A stretch of DNA of 64,000 nucleotides from Natronoarchaeum mannanilyticum. Lineage in GTDB: Archaea > Halobacteriota > Halobacteria > Halobacteriales > Natronoarchaeaceae. A program made the position numbers and the translations under genes. Location of the stretch: positions 100,822 through 164,821 of the forward strand of contig NZ_BAAADV010000008.1 in assembly GCF_039522665.1 (NCBI RefSeq), written 5' to 3'. Under the pieces are notes generated by a model. It made no database searches and had not been told where the DNA came from. It was given only the letters and a program-made list of their open reading frames with translations. This document shows, in pieces, positions 8,574 through 16,640 of this stretch. The number at the start of each line of letters is the position of its first letter. Position 1 is the first letter of the stretch.

Positions 8574-9998
8574 TTACCCTCCGACGTTAATGGTTCCACC
8601 CTCGAGAATGGCAACGATATCGGAGAGATCGAATAGCCGGAGATCATCACGCTCGTCTGCGGCTTCCTCGACGGAGCGTTTGAACCCGGAGCGGCTGAAC
8701 AAGGCGAATTCATACGTCTGCTCACCACCTCCGGTGGGTGTCCAATCGATTTGCTCCACGTCGTCTTCGAGGTCCGCGAGCACATCATAACCGAGGGGGG
8801 TGTTGGTAAATTTCGCTTCGCCAGCGATCAGCGTCGACTCGTCAGTTGGTGCGACGACATCTACTTCCTGACCCTTGTACCACCACTGGCTTGGCACCTG
8901 TGTGAGCTGGTAGTCTGCATAGAGCGCCGGCACCGCCTGGTGACAGAGCGATTCGAACGTTTCGCTGACGAAGTCGGGCAATTCCGGTTCGATGAGATCC
9001 GCGTAGGCGTTCTCGCCGTAGAGTTCGTACTGTCCCCCGCGGCCGTAGAGATAGCGGAAGTAAAACCGGAATACGGGATCTCGAATCTTGTATCGAGTCC
9101 GCTTGCTGCGCGCCGGATCGGCGAGTGCCGGATGATGTTTCTCGATGATCTGGAGGGTTTCCAGCCGGTCGAAGTAGTACGACGTGTTGGTGCTCTCGAT
9201 GCCGGCTCCCTGAGCGATCTCGTTTCGACTGCGATTCCCGCTGGCCATCGACTCCAGAACCGAAAAATACGTGTTCACCTCGTTGAGCTCCATCTGGAGG
9301 ACGGTCTCGGGCTCGTCGTGGAGTGGGCCATCCGGGTCGCACAGCAGCCGCGTGATGTTCTCTCCGAGACTCTGGGATGGATCGAGCGGGCTGAGATAGC
9401 GGGGTGTGCCGCCGAAGACGCCATAGACGAACACCCGTTCTTCGGGATCATACGTTGGCACGAACTCTTGGATGGAGCGAAACGGCAGCTGGGTGAGTTC
9501 GAGGCGGCCATTCGGTGTCTGGGACACCCGTCCGTAGAGTGGCGCACCGCCATCGAGGACGTGGGTATGGATCATGCCGATTGCAGAGCCTGTGAGTACG
9601 AGCGTCGCCTGACTCTCGTCGATAGCTGTATCCCACAGATGTTGAATGACCGAGGGAAGTCCCTCGTTCGATTCGATGAGATACGGAAATTCGTCGATGA
9701 CGATGACGGCGTCTCTGTCGGTGAGGTACGTTAAGAGCGGTTCCCACTCCTCTTTGACGGCCGTGATGTCGGGATAGGTCGACGCTGCTGCCTCGACGAA
9801 TCGCCTGAGCTGTGTCGTCGCTGTCCCCTGGACTGCCTGATAGTACACGGCATCGTCGCGGTCGGCAATCGATTGGCGGACGAGTTCGCTCTTGCCGATC
9901 TGGCGGCGCCCATAGATGATTGCGAGTTCTGCAGTGCCACTCTCATAGAGGGTCTGCAACCGATCGAGTTCATCGATACGATTGACGAACTGGTCCAT
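8574..9998 (-). CDS. Archaeal ATPase family protein with DUF234 C-terminus
   Basis: A 474-residue protein started at MDQFVNRIDEL. An in-frame codon 9 residues upstream is less likely because MxxFVNRxxEL is the usual family N-terminus. It has a Walker A motif GRRQIGKS (residues 30-37) and a Walker B-like VIVIDEFPYL, then a winged-helix middle region and a C-terminal DUF234 block. That block contains EVDVVAP...IAGEAKFT, which resembles a PD-(D/E)xK nuclease core. Such MoxR/STAND-like archaeal ATPases are common on plasmids and in defence or mobile regions; their role is poorly known. A palindromic repeat at 10048-10079 sits upstream and may be its operator. Confidence 0.85.
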   Translation of the reverse strand: MDQFVNRIDELDRLQTLYESGTAELAIIYGRRQIGKSELVRQSIADRDDAVYYQAVQGTATTQLRRFVEAAASTYPDITAVKEEWEPLLTYLTDRDAVIVIDEFPYLIESNEGLPSVIQHLWDTAIDESQATLVLTGSAIGMIHTHVLDGGAPLYGRVSQTPNGRLELTQLPFRSIQEFVPTYDPEERVFVYGVFGGTPRYLSPLDPSQSLGENITRLLCDPDGPLHDEPETVLQMELNEVNTYFSVLESMASGNRSRNEIAQGAGIESTNTSYYFDRLETLQIIEKHHPALADPARSKRTRYKIRDPVFRFYFRYLYGRGGQYELYGENAYADLIEPELPDFVSETFESLCHQAVPALYADYQLTQVPSQWWYKGQEVDVVAPTDESTLIAGEAKFTNTPLGYDVLADLEDDVEQIDWTPTGGGEQTYEFALFSRSGFKRSVEEAADERDDLRLFDLSDIVAILEGGTINVGG

Positions 9999-10047
9999 AC
10001 CTCTAGGTCGTGGCGGGAGATACATATGTGCTCCGAAGTTAGAAACT

Positions 10048-10079
10048 AGACTATAATAGTCTGAACTATAATATTCTGA
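10048..10079. promoter_or_regulatory. Palindromic tandem repeat, putative operator
   Basis: Two head-to-tail 15-nt copies lie side by side: ACTATAATAGTCTGA (10050-10064) and ACTATAATATTCTGA (10065-10079), differing at one base. The first copy overlaps a perfect 15-nt palindrome, AGACTAT-A-ATAGTCT (10048-10062). The site lies about 50 nt upstream of the ATPase gene start at 9998 and just upstream of a TATA-like CATATGTA near 10023-10030, a position suited to an activator or autorepressor. This is inferred from sequence only. Confidence 0.5.
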
Positions 10080-10151
10080 TCCCTAATACGGTGGGTCAAT
10101 CATTCGATCTTTCATCTACTAATGCTCCGACAGACATCCCCGAATGTTCCG

Positions 10152-10608
10152 TTAGTCGTCCTGTGAGCGGATTTCGCTGGCCCGCTGTTCAAGCCGGCGG
10201 AGAATCTGGATGCGCTGCTGATTCGCGTTCTCATAGGCGACGCAGGCTCGGAGCGTCTCCACGTCGTGAATCGTCGCGATACCAGCGTTGATGAGCCGGG
10301 TATTTGGCGGTTCGAGACGCTGTTCCGGTGTGAGACCGTCTGATTCGGCGGATAGATCTGACGAGTGTCCTCAGCAAGGTCGTGGATATACTCGCGGAGG
10401 GTTTCCATATCCTCGCGGGCGCCTTCGAGCGTCTTACCCTCACTTTGGCCGTGATCTTGTCTTGATCGCGAGTACCAGTACCGCGAGTGAGTTTGACGGT
10501 GAGTGAGACGCCGACATCGCTTCGCTCGACGTACTCGGTTGGTGCCTGACGCTCACGGTTCTGCGGCGATTCTGCGCCCGTACGAGGCTGCTGGCTGTGT
10601 TCTGACAT
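10152..10608 (-). pseudogene. Small DUF7389-like gene broken by frameshifts
   Basis: The start at 10608 gives MSEHSQQ, then YVERSDVGVSLTVKLTRGTGTRDQDKITAKV, which resembles small haloarchaeal proteins (DUF7389 type, from memory). The expected continuation (GKTLEGAREDMETLREYIHD...) lies in a different frame, so one base is missing near 10430. A further frame carries a coding-like tail, beginning SDGLTPEQRL and ending LRRLEQRASEIRSQDD at the stop near 10152, implying a second shift near 10340 or a separate overlapping gene. I call it a pseudogene; consensus sequencing error is the alternative. It follows the DUF6166-like gene in the same direction. Confidence 0.55.
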
Positions 10609-10626
10609 TGATCGCTCCTGTGATCG

Positions 10627-11033
10627 TTAGTTGACGGACGGTGCGACTGGATCGTCGACTCTCTCACGAAGGACTGCATCTATCTCGCGTCCCGTGAGTC
10701 GCCAGCAGCCGTCGGGTCCTGTAGCAACTCTAGCTGGCTCACTACTTCGGTCTTGAACGCCTTGTACTCCGCAAGCGCCACCTCCTCATTATCAGTGTAA
10801 TCGAGCAGGAGGGCGAGTGCGAGTTGGGCTGGCCCGCTGCCACCATCTCCCCATTCGAAGCCCGAAGGACTGTGATTCGCCAGCTCGAGGCTCCGCTCTG
10901 GCGTGAGCTGTTCTTGGTCCGATTGCCTCTCGACAATGGCGCGGCCTCGACGACGGGAACCGACGTAGATGACGTCGGGATCAGCCGAGGTTCGTGACTG
11001 TACGTGTGAGCGTGCGTCGCTGATTCCACTCAT
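10627..11033 (-). pseudogene. DUF6166-like gene with a C-terminal frameshift
   Basis: It begins MSGISDARSH and contains DVIYVGSRRRGRAIVE, ANHSPSGFEWGDGGSGPAQL and ALALLLDYT, a pattern I associate with the small haloarchaeal DUF6166 family. The open frame ends prematurely after QLELLQDPTAAGDSRDAR. A frame offset by one base restores the usual ending (PDGCWRLTGREIDAVL) and stops at 10627, just before the next gene, so a single-base loss near 10715 is likely. Function is unknown. The gene precedes the DUF7389-like pseudogene with about 18 nt between them, consistent with an operon before decay. Confidence 0.55.
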
Positions 11034-11155
11034 AGGTTGGTTCGCGGGAGGCTCGTTCGATCACCCCCGTACCCCTCTCGTGGGTCCAAAAACAGGACGG
11101 AGCTGCGTTCGGCAACGTATTTGACAGTTGCAACGTACTGTCCAGGTATATCGGG

Positions 11156-12520
11156 ATGGCTGTACTGGATGATCTCTCAGGGTTCGAGTTCGAAGATGTA
11201 ATAGAGGACGTCTTCCGTAATCTCGGCTACGAGAACGTCCGCCAGGCAGCGCGGACGGCCGACGAGGGCCGCGACGTCATCATGGAGGAGGTTGTCGACG
11301 GTACCCGCCGCGCGATCATTGTAGAATGCAAGCATACAGGGACGGTCGGGCGGCCGGTCGTCCAGAAGCTCCACTCGGCGATCGCGACGTTCGACTTCGA
11401 CGGCCCCAAACGCGGAATGGTCGTCACGACCGGCCGGTTCACGAACCCTGCTCAGGAGTACGCCGACCGCCTCCAGCAGAACGACGACCCGCACCCAATC
11501 GAGTTGCTCGACGGCGAGGATCTCCGGGAGATTGCCGACGAGATCGGGCTCGACCTCTACAACGGGCGCATCGAGATTCTCTGCGACGAGACCTTGCGCC
11601 CGTACGACCCGGCCGCCGACGTCGACGCGGCCGTCGCGGAGGCGTTCCGCGACATCGAGAACATCGAGGCTGCCGACCTCCCAGACCCACACTCATCGGT
11701 GACGTTCCGCCCGGTGGTCGCGGTTACCGCGGACACGAACGCCGTCTTCGAGACGTCGGTAGGCGTCATTCACCGGATCAACGACCGGCCCCGATTCGTT
11801 GCCCACGCCGAACGCGGGCAGCCCCAGGTCGTCGACGAGGACGTCGGGACGCTGGTCACCGAGAATCTCCACGCGACGGTCGACCTCGACACCGAGCAGT
11901 TCGGAGCGGTGTTCGACGACGTCGAGGAGCGACGGTTCGGGCAGACCCAAACGGAGTACAAGGAATGGGCCGTCGAGCGGCTCCAGCAGCACCACACGAC
12001 GACGGTCTCCTACACGGGCGACAATAACGTCACCTACAACAAGACCTGCGAGCCGAACCGCTCGGACATCTCCGTCCAATCAATTGAACCAGTGTACCTC
12101 CCCGAAGTTCGGCACACCACCGACATCCAAGCGTACACCTACCCCTACGAGTACTACGCGGCAGGACCATCAAGGGTGACTGCCGAGGACGGCATCCATC
12201 AGTGCGTCCACTGTGACACGAGCGGCGGCGACGAGACGTACACCTACTGTTCGAACTGCGGGGCAATCGCCTGCTCCAGCCACATCAAAACGGAGCGGCT
12301 GGAAGGCGAGCCGATCTGTACGGGCTGTGCAGTCACCGAGCGGTTCGCGCTGAAGACGAAGTACTTCTACGACGAGGAGAATCTCGAAGCGTTCCGCGAA
12401 GAGTACGCGGATATGTCGATTCACGAGAGGGCGATGGAGAATACACTGCTAGTCGGTGGTGGTATTGTGACGACGCTGCTGGTGATCCTCGGCCTCCTTG
12501 TTATATCGGGGATGATCTAG
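11156..12520 (+). CDS. Mrr-like restriction endonuclease with zinc-ribbon and C-terminal membrane helix
   Basis: A 454-residue protein. Residues 1-130 form a restriction-endonuclease-like fold of the Mrr_cat type: Asp40 in EGRDVIM and Glu57-Cys-Lys59 in IIVECKHTG give the PD-(D/E)xK catalytic set, and VVTTGRFTNPAQEYADR is the usual following motif. A middle region of about 200 residues is unassigned. Residues about 350-395 contain CVHC, CSNC and a later CTGC, a treble-clef or zinc-ribbon array. The C-terminal 25 residues (LLVGGGIVTTLLVILGLLVI) are one membrane helix, unusual for a nuclease. It lies in an accessory region with a CBS-HEPN protein, so a defence role is plausible but unproven. 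Confidence 0.83.
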   Translation: MAVLDDLSGFEFEDVIEDVFRNLGYENVRQAARTADEGRDVIMEEVVDGTRRAIIVECKHTGTVGRPVVQKLHSAIATFDFDGPKRGMVVTTGRFTNPAQEYADRLQQNDDPHPIELLDGEDLREIADEIGLDLYNGRIEILCDETLRPYDPAADVDAAVAEAFRDIENIEAADLPDPHSSVTFRPVVAVTADTNAVFETSVGVIHRINDRPRFVAHAERGQPQVVDEDVGTLVTENLHATVDLDTEQFGAVFDDVEERRFGQTQTEYKEWAVERLQQHHTTTVSYTGDNNVTYNKTCEPNRSDISVQSIEPVYLPEVRHTTDIQAYTYPYEYYAAGPSRVTAEDGIHQCVHCDTSGGDETYTYCSNCGAIACSSHIKTERLEGEPICTGCAVTERFALKTKYFYDEENLEAFREEYADMSIHERAMENTLLVGGGIVTTLLVILGLLVISGMI

Positions 12521-12536
12521 GTGCCGCCAGTAGCCG

Positions 12537-12887
12537 TCAAAACTCTGCGAGACTTCGGTTCTGTGCTGGCGTCGTCGCTCTCCCTACCTGGATGAGTTCG
12601 AACTGCGCCAGATCGACATCGACCGCTCCGCCGATTTGGTTCCGAAGCTCGTCGTCCAGCGATGCGACCTCGATCGCTGTTAGTGTCCGCTGAGTCAACG
12701 CGTAACTGCTCGCCAACCCTGTTGGTCTGATAGCGAGCACGGAATCGGCTGGCGCGTCCCCGAGCGCACATTCCGCATCTCGGTGGGTGTAAACTCTCGC
12801 CTGTAGCTCTTCCACCGGCAACAACGGAGTCGCATCTCCGTAGTCGAGATAACCGCCCGCATCGGAGAAATGCCTTATGCTCATCAA
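12537..12887 (-). CDS. Hypothetical acidic protein, 116 aa
   Basis: An acidic, soluble protein of 115-116 residues; the start is MMSIRHFSDAGGY, with the second Met equally possible. No signal peptide, cysteine pattern or nucleic-acid-binding motif is visible, and I do not recognise the family. It converges on the nuclease gene (stop codons 16 nt apart) and is divergent from the CBS-HEPN gene, sharing an upstream AT-rich segment at 12888-12950. The composition is typical of the host, so it is probably real, and the divergent arrangement with the HEPN gene may be functional. Confidence 0.5.
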   Translation of the reverse strand: MMSIRHFSDAGGYLDYGDATPLLPVEELQARVYTHRDAECALGDAPADSVLAIRPTGLASSYALTQRTLTAIEVASLDDELRNQIGGAVDVDLAQFELIQVGRATTPAQNRSLAEF

Positions 12888-12965
12888 GCTATACTAATTA
12901 ATTACTTCTACTTATTTCTTATGCTGGCCAAAGGATTATTCGCCGCGAAGCCGGAGGCTGGGATA

Positions 12966-13748
12966 ATGGGACGAGACCTCTACGTCTGTACCGCGGGTGA
13001 TCTCGCTACGCGGTCGATTGCGTCACAATCACCGGATGCCACGGTCGCTGCGACCACTGACTGGCTTGAGTCGGAGGGATATGATGTAGCACCTGTCATC
13101 GACGGAGAGACAGTTGTCGGATACGTCGAACTCGACCACCTGCAGGATGCAGCGGCTGACGATCAAATTGCAGCGCACACGAACCCAGTAACGTTCGAGG
13201 AGATCATCAGTACCGACGCCACGTTCGATGAGGTACTCTCGGCACTCTACGAGTCCCCGTTTTATTTTCTGGGCGGGCGGAATCGGCTGACGGGCATCCT
13301 GACGCGCGCGGACCTGAACACGTCGCCCGCGCTGATCCACCTCTTCGACCGCATCACACTACTCGAAGAGCGCTTCCGTGAGCTCATTCTTGACGAGGTC
13401 CCTGACTGGAAGGAGCGTATATCTCTCGATCCAAATATTGTGGAAGATATCGAAGAGAGACACGCTGACGCCCGGCAATCAAACATCGAACTCGATGAAA
13501 TCCATTACGCTCAGTTCTCAACGCTTGCGACGATCATCAGTAATATCGAGGTCTGCTGGGACGCCTGTGGCTTTTCGAGCGATCACCGAGCGTCGAGCCA
13601 ACTCGACGATCTGACCGAGTTGCGAAACTCCGTCGCTCACTCACAACTGATCGTCCAGCACACTGGCGAGGGGTTGGGAAAGGGGAGAACGATCGGTAAA
13701 GTCGAACAGACCTACACGACGCTTACGGACTGTCTGGACGCTCTCTAG
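12966..13748 (+). CDS. CBS-pair protein with C-terminal HEPN domain
   Basis: A 260-residue protein. I start it at the ATG at 12966 (MGRDLYVCTAG), preceded by a GGAGG-like stretch; the longer reading begins with non-typical hydrophobic residues. Residues about 10-120 look like two CBS motifs (VAPVIDGETVVGYVELDHL and FYFLGGRNRLTGILTRADL), a module that binds adenine nucleotides. Residues about 125-260 are helical and contain RNSVAH (Arg220-x4-His225), the RxxxxH catalytic signature of HEPN RNases. The combination suggests nucleotide-gated RNA cleavage in defence or stress. No antitoxin of the MNT type is adjacent. Confidence is good for the domains and lower for activity. Confidence 0.7.
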   Translation: MGRDLYVCTAGDLATRSIASQSPDATVAATTDWLESEGYDVAPVIDGETVVGYVELDHLQDAAADDQIAAHTNPVTFEEIISTDATFDEVLSALYESPFYFLGGRNRLTGILTRADLNTSPALIHLFDRITLLEERFRELILDEVPDWKERISLDPNIVEDIEERHADARQSNIELDEIHYAQFSTLATIISNIEVCWDACGFSSDHRASSQLDDLTELRNSVAHSQLIVQHTGEGLGKGRTIGKVEQTYTTLTDCLDAL

Positions 13749-13840
13749 ACGTGGCCATGGACAACCTCGGGAACATTCTCGAACCCTCATCTGCCTTCGA
13801 GAATTCCTGAAGTGCCGATCAGACCATTTCCTACGCAGGT

Positions 13841-14376
13841 TTAACGAGCCGTTTGTCGAGAGCGGCCGTCAACGAACCTTCGAAACTGCCAGGACGCCTG
13901 CTCGAAGGCTTCCTCAGTGGGGCCATCCCACCGGGGGAACGCAGAATGACCGCTCACCTTGACGGTCCACTCGGATGGCTCCTCGAACGGATTCCGTGCG
14001 GGGAGTTCGACGACGTAGAGATACTCCTCGTCGCCGTGAATGCCGTCTGCTGGATTTTCGACGCCGTGACCGAGCAGGAACAGCGGCTGGTCGAGATGCC
14101 CCATATTGTCCGGGTCGAGGAGACCCGAGGGTTGGTCAGCGTGGATGCTCCGATCACGACCTTCATCCACGTAGAGGGTCATCGTCGAGAGCGTGTCGAG
14201 GAACTGGGCAGCGGCGTACGCAGGCCTGCGCTCTGTTCGTGTCTCGTCGAGCAGCTGCTTCAGCTGGTCCAGGTCACGGGGGACGCTATCGGGATACCCG
14301 TCCGAGTGGCGGTAGATTTGTGCAATGCGGTCGGTATCGGACTGTTCGCCTGCGGTCTCGCTCCGTTGGATGAATC
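13841..14376 (-). pseudogene. Unknown gene truncated at its 5' end by an IS6 insertion
   Basis: An open frame runs without interruption from the edge of the IS6 element (14376) to the stop at 13841, giving at least 178 codons. It reads FIQRSETAGEQSDTDRIAQI near the junction and contains LYVVELPARNPFEEPSEWTV and ASWQFRRFVDGRSRQTAR near the end. A 113-residue protein could start at the internal ATG at 14182, but the coding signal clearly extends upstream into the element, so the native N-terminus was lost. No matching 5' part exists on the other side of the element in a compatible frame. The family is not recognised. Confidence 0.6.
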
Positions 14377-15111
14377 GGCACCGTCTAGTTTAGCACCTCC
14401 TCAGCCGGCGTGCGGTGGTTGAGTGCCTGATGCGGTCGCTGTCGATTGTAATACTTGACGAAGACAGCGAGCCACTGCTGGGCGCTAGCCCGACTGCCCA
14501 CCCATGAGGCGTGAAAGCGGTCGATCCGCATTCTGAGGGTCTGAAACCACTTTTCGATGTGGTTTCGGAACGAGTAGTCGAGCCGACCGCTGAGATCGAG
14601 GCGCGCGAGGGCAGTCAAATAGCCGTAGTCATCGACCAGAAACACGGTGTCTGTAAACTCGTGTTTCCGGTCGAGGGAGCGCAGAAACGCCGTTGCAGCG
14701 TCGGTGCCACGGTGTTCGAAGAGTTCAGCGCCCAGTACGAGTTTTGTGTCGGTGTCGATCGCGGCGTAGAGCCAGTGGAGCTCACCGTTAATCCTGACAG
14801 CCAGCTCATCGACAGCGACCCGCGACGGCGTTGCCGTCGGCGGGTCTGCCAGGCTGTCGGCCAGCCGGTGAATCCACTGCCAAACCGCTCCGTGCGAGCG
14901 GTCAACGCCCAGCAGCCGTAACACCGCGGTTGTTTCCCTGATCGATAAGCCGGCAGCGGTGAGCCGGACGCCGAACGCCCTGACGGGCGTCGGCGTCCGC
15001 TCACGCTGCCAACACTCAAGATCATCCGTCGCGAAACTCTCTTTGAGCAGGTCTGAGAGTGGCATAGACACCTACCTCTTCGACCTGCTCACTCCTTAGC
15101 TAGACAGTGCC
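14377..15111 (-). mobile_element. IS6-family insertion sequence, intact, about 735 bp
   Basis: The ends are imperfect inverted repeats: GGCACCGTCTAGTTTAG at 14377 and, on the other strand from 15111, GGCACTGTCTAGCTAAG. A single transposase gene fills the interior, and its stop codon lies inside the left repeat. Flanking 8-mers differ (GATGAATC before, GCTTTCAG after), so there is no target duplication; for an IS6 element this fits cointegrate or deletion history. Related partial copies are at 25409-25555 and 53918-53982. Confidence 0.85.
14385..15065 (-). CDS. IS6-family transposase
   Basis: A 226-residue DDE transposase, started at MPLSDLLKES (the upstream in-frame codon is GTG). A short helix-turn-helix N-terminal region (LTAAGLSIRETTAVLRLLGV) precedes the catalytic core: Asp in RVAVDELAVRI, Asp in VFLVDDYGYL and Glu in RNHIEKWFQTL, all present. 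It ends QRPHQALNHRTPAEEV, the IS6 C-terminal block. Size is normal for haloarchaeal IS6 elements. It is predicted to be active. The element it belongs to interrupts the gene at 13841-14376. Confidence 0.9.
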   Translation of the reverse strand: MPLSDLLKESFATDDLECWQRERTPTPVRAFGVRLTAAGLSIRETTAVLRLLGVDRSHGAVWQWIHRLADSLADPPTATPSRVAVDELAVRINGELHWLYAAIDTDTKLVLGAELFEHRGTDAATAFLRSLDRKHEFTDTVFLVDDYGYLTALARLDLSGRLDYSFRNHIEKWFQTLRMRIDRFHASWVGSRASAQQWLAVFVKYYNRQRPHQALNHRTPAEEVLN

Positions 15112-15171
15112 GCTTTCAGCATCTCTTTGACCTCCCGATTGTAGTCAAATAAGCTGATTTTGTCGACTCCC

Positions 15172-15753
15172 TTACTGTGAGGAGGCCAAATATCCGCCGA
15201 TTCCAGCCGAGAGGACCGCGAGCAGCGACGCCGCGAGGCGCAGCAATTGTGGCGTCGATCCAAGCGGAGGTGGTCCCTTCGAGACCTCCATCATATCGTA
15301 GCGCATCACCGTTTTGTGGTGGCTCTCAGCTCCTTCATCTCGTGCTCGACGATCCTGATTGAACGGTTCGTCTGCCGTCGGAAGGGTCGCGTTCTCGGGA
15401 CGTTCGATCGCAACATACCCGGGTCTCGTATCCGGGTTCTCTCTCCGAGCCTGTGACCGCTCCGCGCCGGTCATGTAGTCAAATTCGGGCGCTCCTTGTC
15501 CCGGCGAAGTGCGGTACGTCCCACCATTTTCGAGCGTTCGAACGTACAGCTCTTGCCCTCGATCGGAAAGATTCTCGTACGGGATAATCGTCACACCGTC
15601 TTCCTCAAGTTTGTCTCGGCCGTCGAAGGTGACTGCCGTCGTGTCGTGCGTGAGCACCGCCTGAACGGGAAACAGTGTGGGCACTGTGAACAGGATGATC
15701 GCAAGAGCGAGGAGCGCCGTTCCGACCGCAGTGCGTCGATCCATCGATCTCAT
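15172..15753 (-). CDS. Membrane protein encoded with a NosFY-type ABC exporter
   Basis: A 193-residue protein with one hydrophobic segment at the N-terminus (about residues 8-30) and another at the C-terminus (about residues 165-190), leaving an acidic loop of roughly 130 residues, probably external. The start at 15753 overlaps the stop of the permease gene in an ATGA junction, so it is translated with the exporter and is the third gene of its operon. The family is not firmly recognised. I infer an accessory subunit or substrate-side partner of the exporter. No catalytic motif is visible. Confidence 0.65.
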   Translation of the reverse strand: MRSMDRRTAVGTALLALAIILFTVPTLFPVQAVLTHDTTAVTFDGRDKLEEDGVTIIPYENLSDRGQELYVRTLENGGTYRTSPGQGAPEFDYMTGAERSQARRENPDTRPGYVAIERPENATLPTADEPFNQDRRARDEGAESHHKTVMRYDMMEVSKGPPPLGSTPQLLRLAASLLAVLSAGIGGYLASSQ

Positions 15754-16640
15754 TCTAGATCAGCTCGATTAAACGCCCAATATCCAGCGAACAACGGGAT
15801 CACGAGCCAAAACGCGAGGATGACGAGAGAAAACTCGTCGGTAAGGTACACCGGAAGATTAAGATCGGTCGTCGCTGCCTGCGTGCGCGTACTCGCTGCC
15901 GCGTTCGTGGCGCTATCGCGGAAGAGTTGCTGTTGCAGCCTGTCGGGCAAGACGAGGTTGATCGACTTCCGGTACGCGAGGAACGGGCTTGTGTACTGAA
16001 CTGCATTGTAGAGATCCGGATTGCTCTTCATACCAAGTATGGACGTGTGAATCCCACGGACCAGGTTTTTGATCTGGATCAGGGGAAATACGTAGAGGAT
16101 GACGAGGACGAAGTACGACGTCAGCGAACTGGCGATCGCTCGGCTTCGCGTCGCCGCCGCCGCCGACACTGCGATGGCGATGCTCACGAACACCGAACCA
16201 TAGATGATCGTTAGCAGAAGCGTCCCAAGAATAACACCAGCGGGGAACACACCGAATTTGGCCAGCGAAATGCTGATCGCGGCGATGTACATGAATACGA
16301 CGCCCGATGCGACGATCCCGAGTCGGCTTAGAAGCTTCCCGACGAAGACGTCCCGACGGGTGTTCGGGAACGACAGCAAGAACTTGATCCCGCCGCCTTC
16401 GCGTTCCCCGGCGATAGCCATGTACGTCGCGGCCAACGCGATGATAGGTAGCAGTACCGCCAGTAGCTGCGTTAACATCCGGAACGAACTCTGGACAGTC
16501 TCGATCCCGGTCAATCGGTAGCCTCGAGCCGTAAACCCGAGGAGGACTGCAATCTGTCCGAGGAGGACAGCAGCGACCCAGAGCGTCCGGGACCGCCGGG
16601 CACCTTTGAAGTCCTTTTTTGCGACGGTGAGCACACTCAT
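15750..16640 (-). CDS. ABC exporter permease (NosY-like, ABC-2)
   Basis: A 296-residue protein with about six membrane helices. The N-terminus MSVLTVAKKDFKGARRSRTL is typical of NosY-type and ABC-2 permeases, where a cytoplasmic amphipathic region precedes helix 1. The segment GEREGGGIKFLLSFPNTRRDVFVGKLLSR is the conserved coupling element (E-x-G-x-x-x-x-L-x-x-P-x-x-R). A large external loop (about residues 190-265) precedes the last helix. It overlaps the ATPase gene by 4 nt and the downstream membrane protein by 4 nt. The substrate is unknown; NosY relatives act in copper-site assembly but also in general export. Confidence 0.88.
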   Translation of the reverse strand: MSVLTVAKKDFKGARRSRTLWVAAVLLGQIAVLLGFTARGYRLTGIETVQSSFRMLTQLLAVLLPIIALAATYMAIAGEREGGGIKFLLSFPNTRRDVFVGKLLSRLGIVASGVVFMYIAAISISLAKFGVFPAGVILGTLLLTIIYGSVFVSIAIAVSAAAATRSRAIASSLTSYFVLVILYVFPLIQIKNLVRGIHTSILGMKSNPDLYNAVQYTSPFLAYRKSINLVLPDRLQQQLFRDSATNAAASTRTQAATTDLNLPVYLTDEFSLVILAFWLVIPLFAGYWAFNRADLE

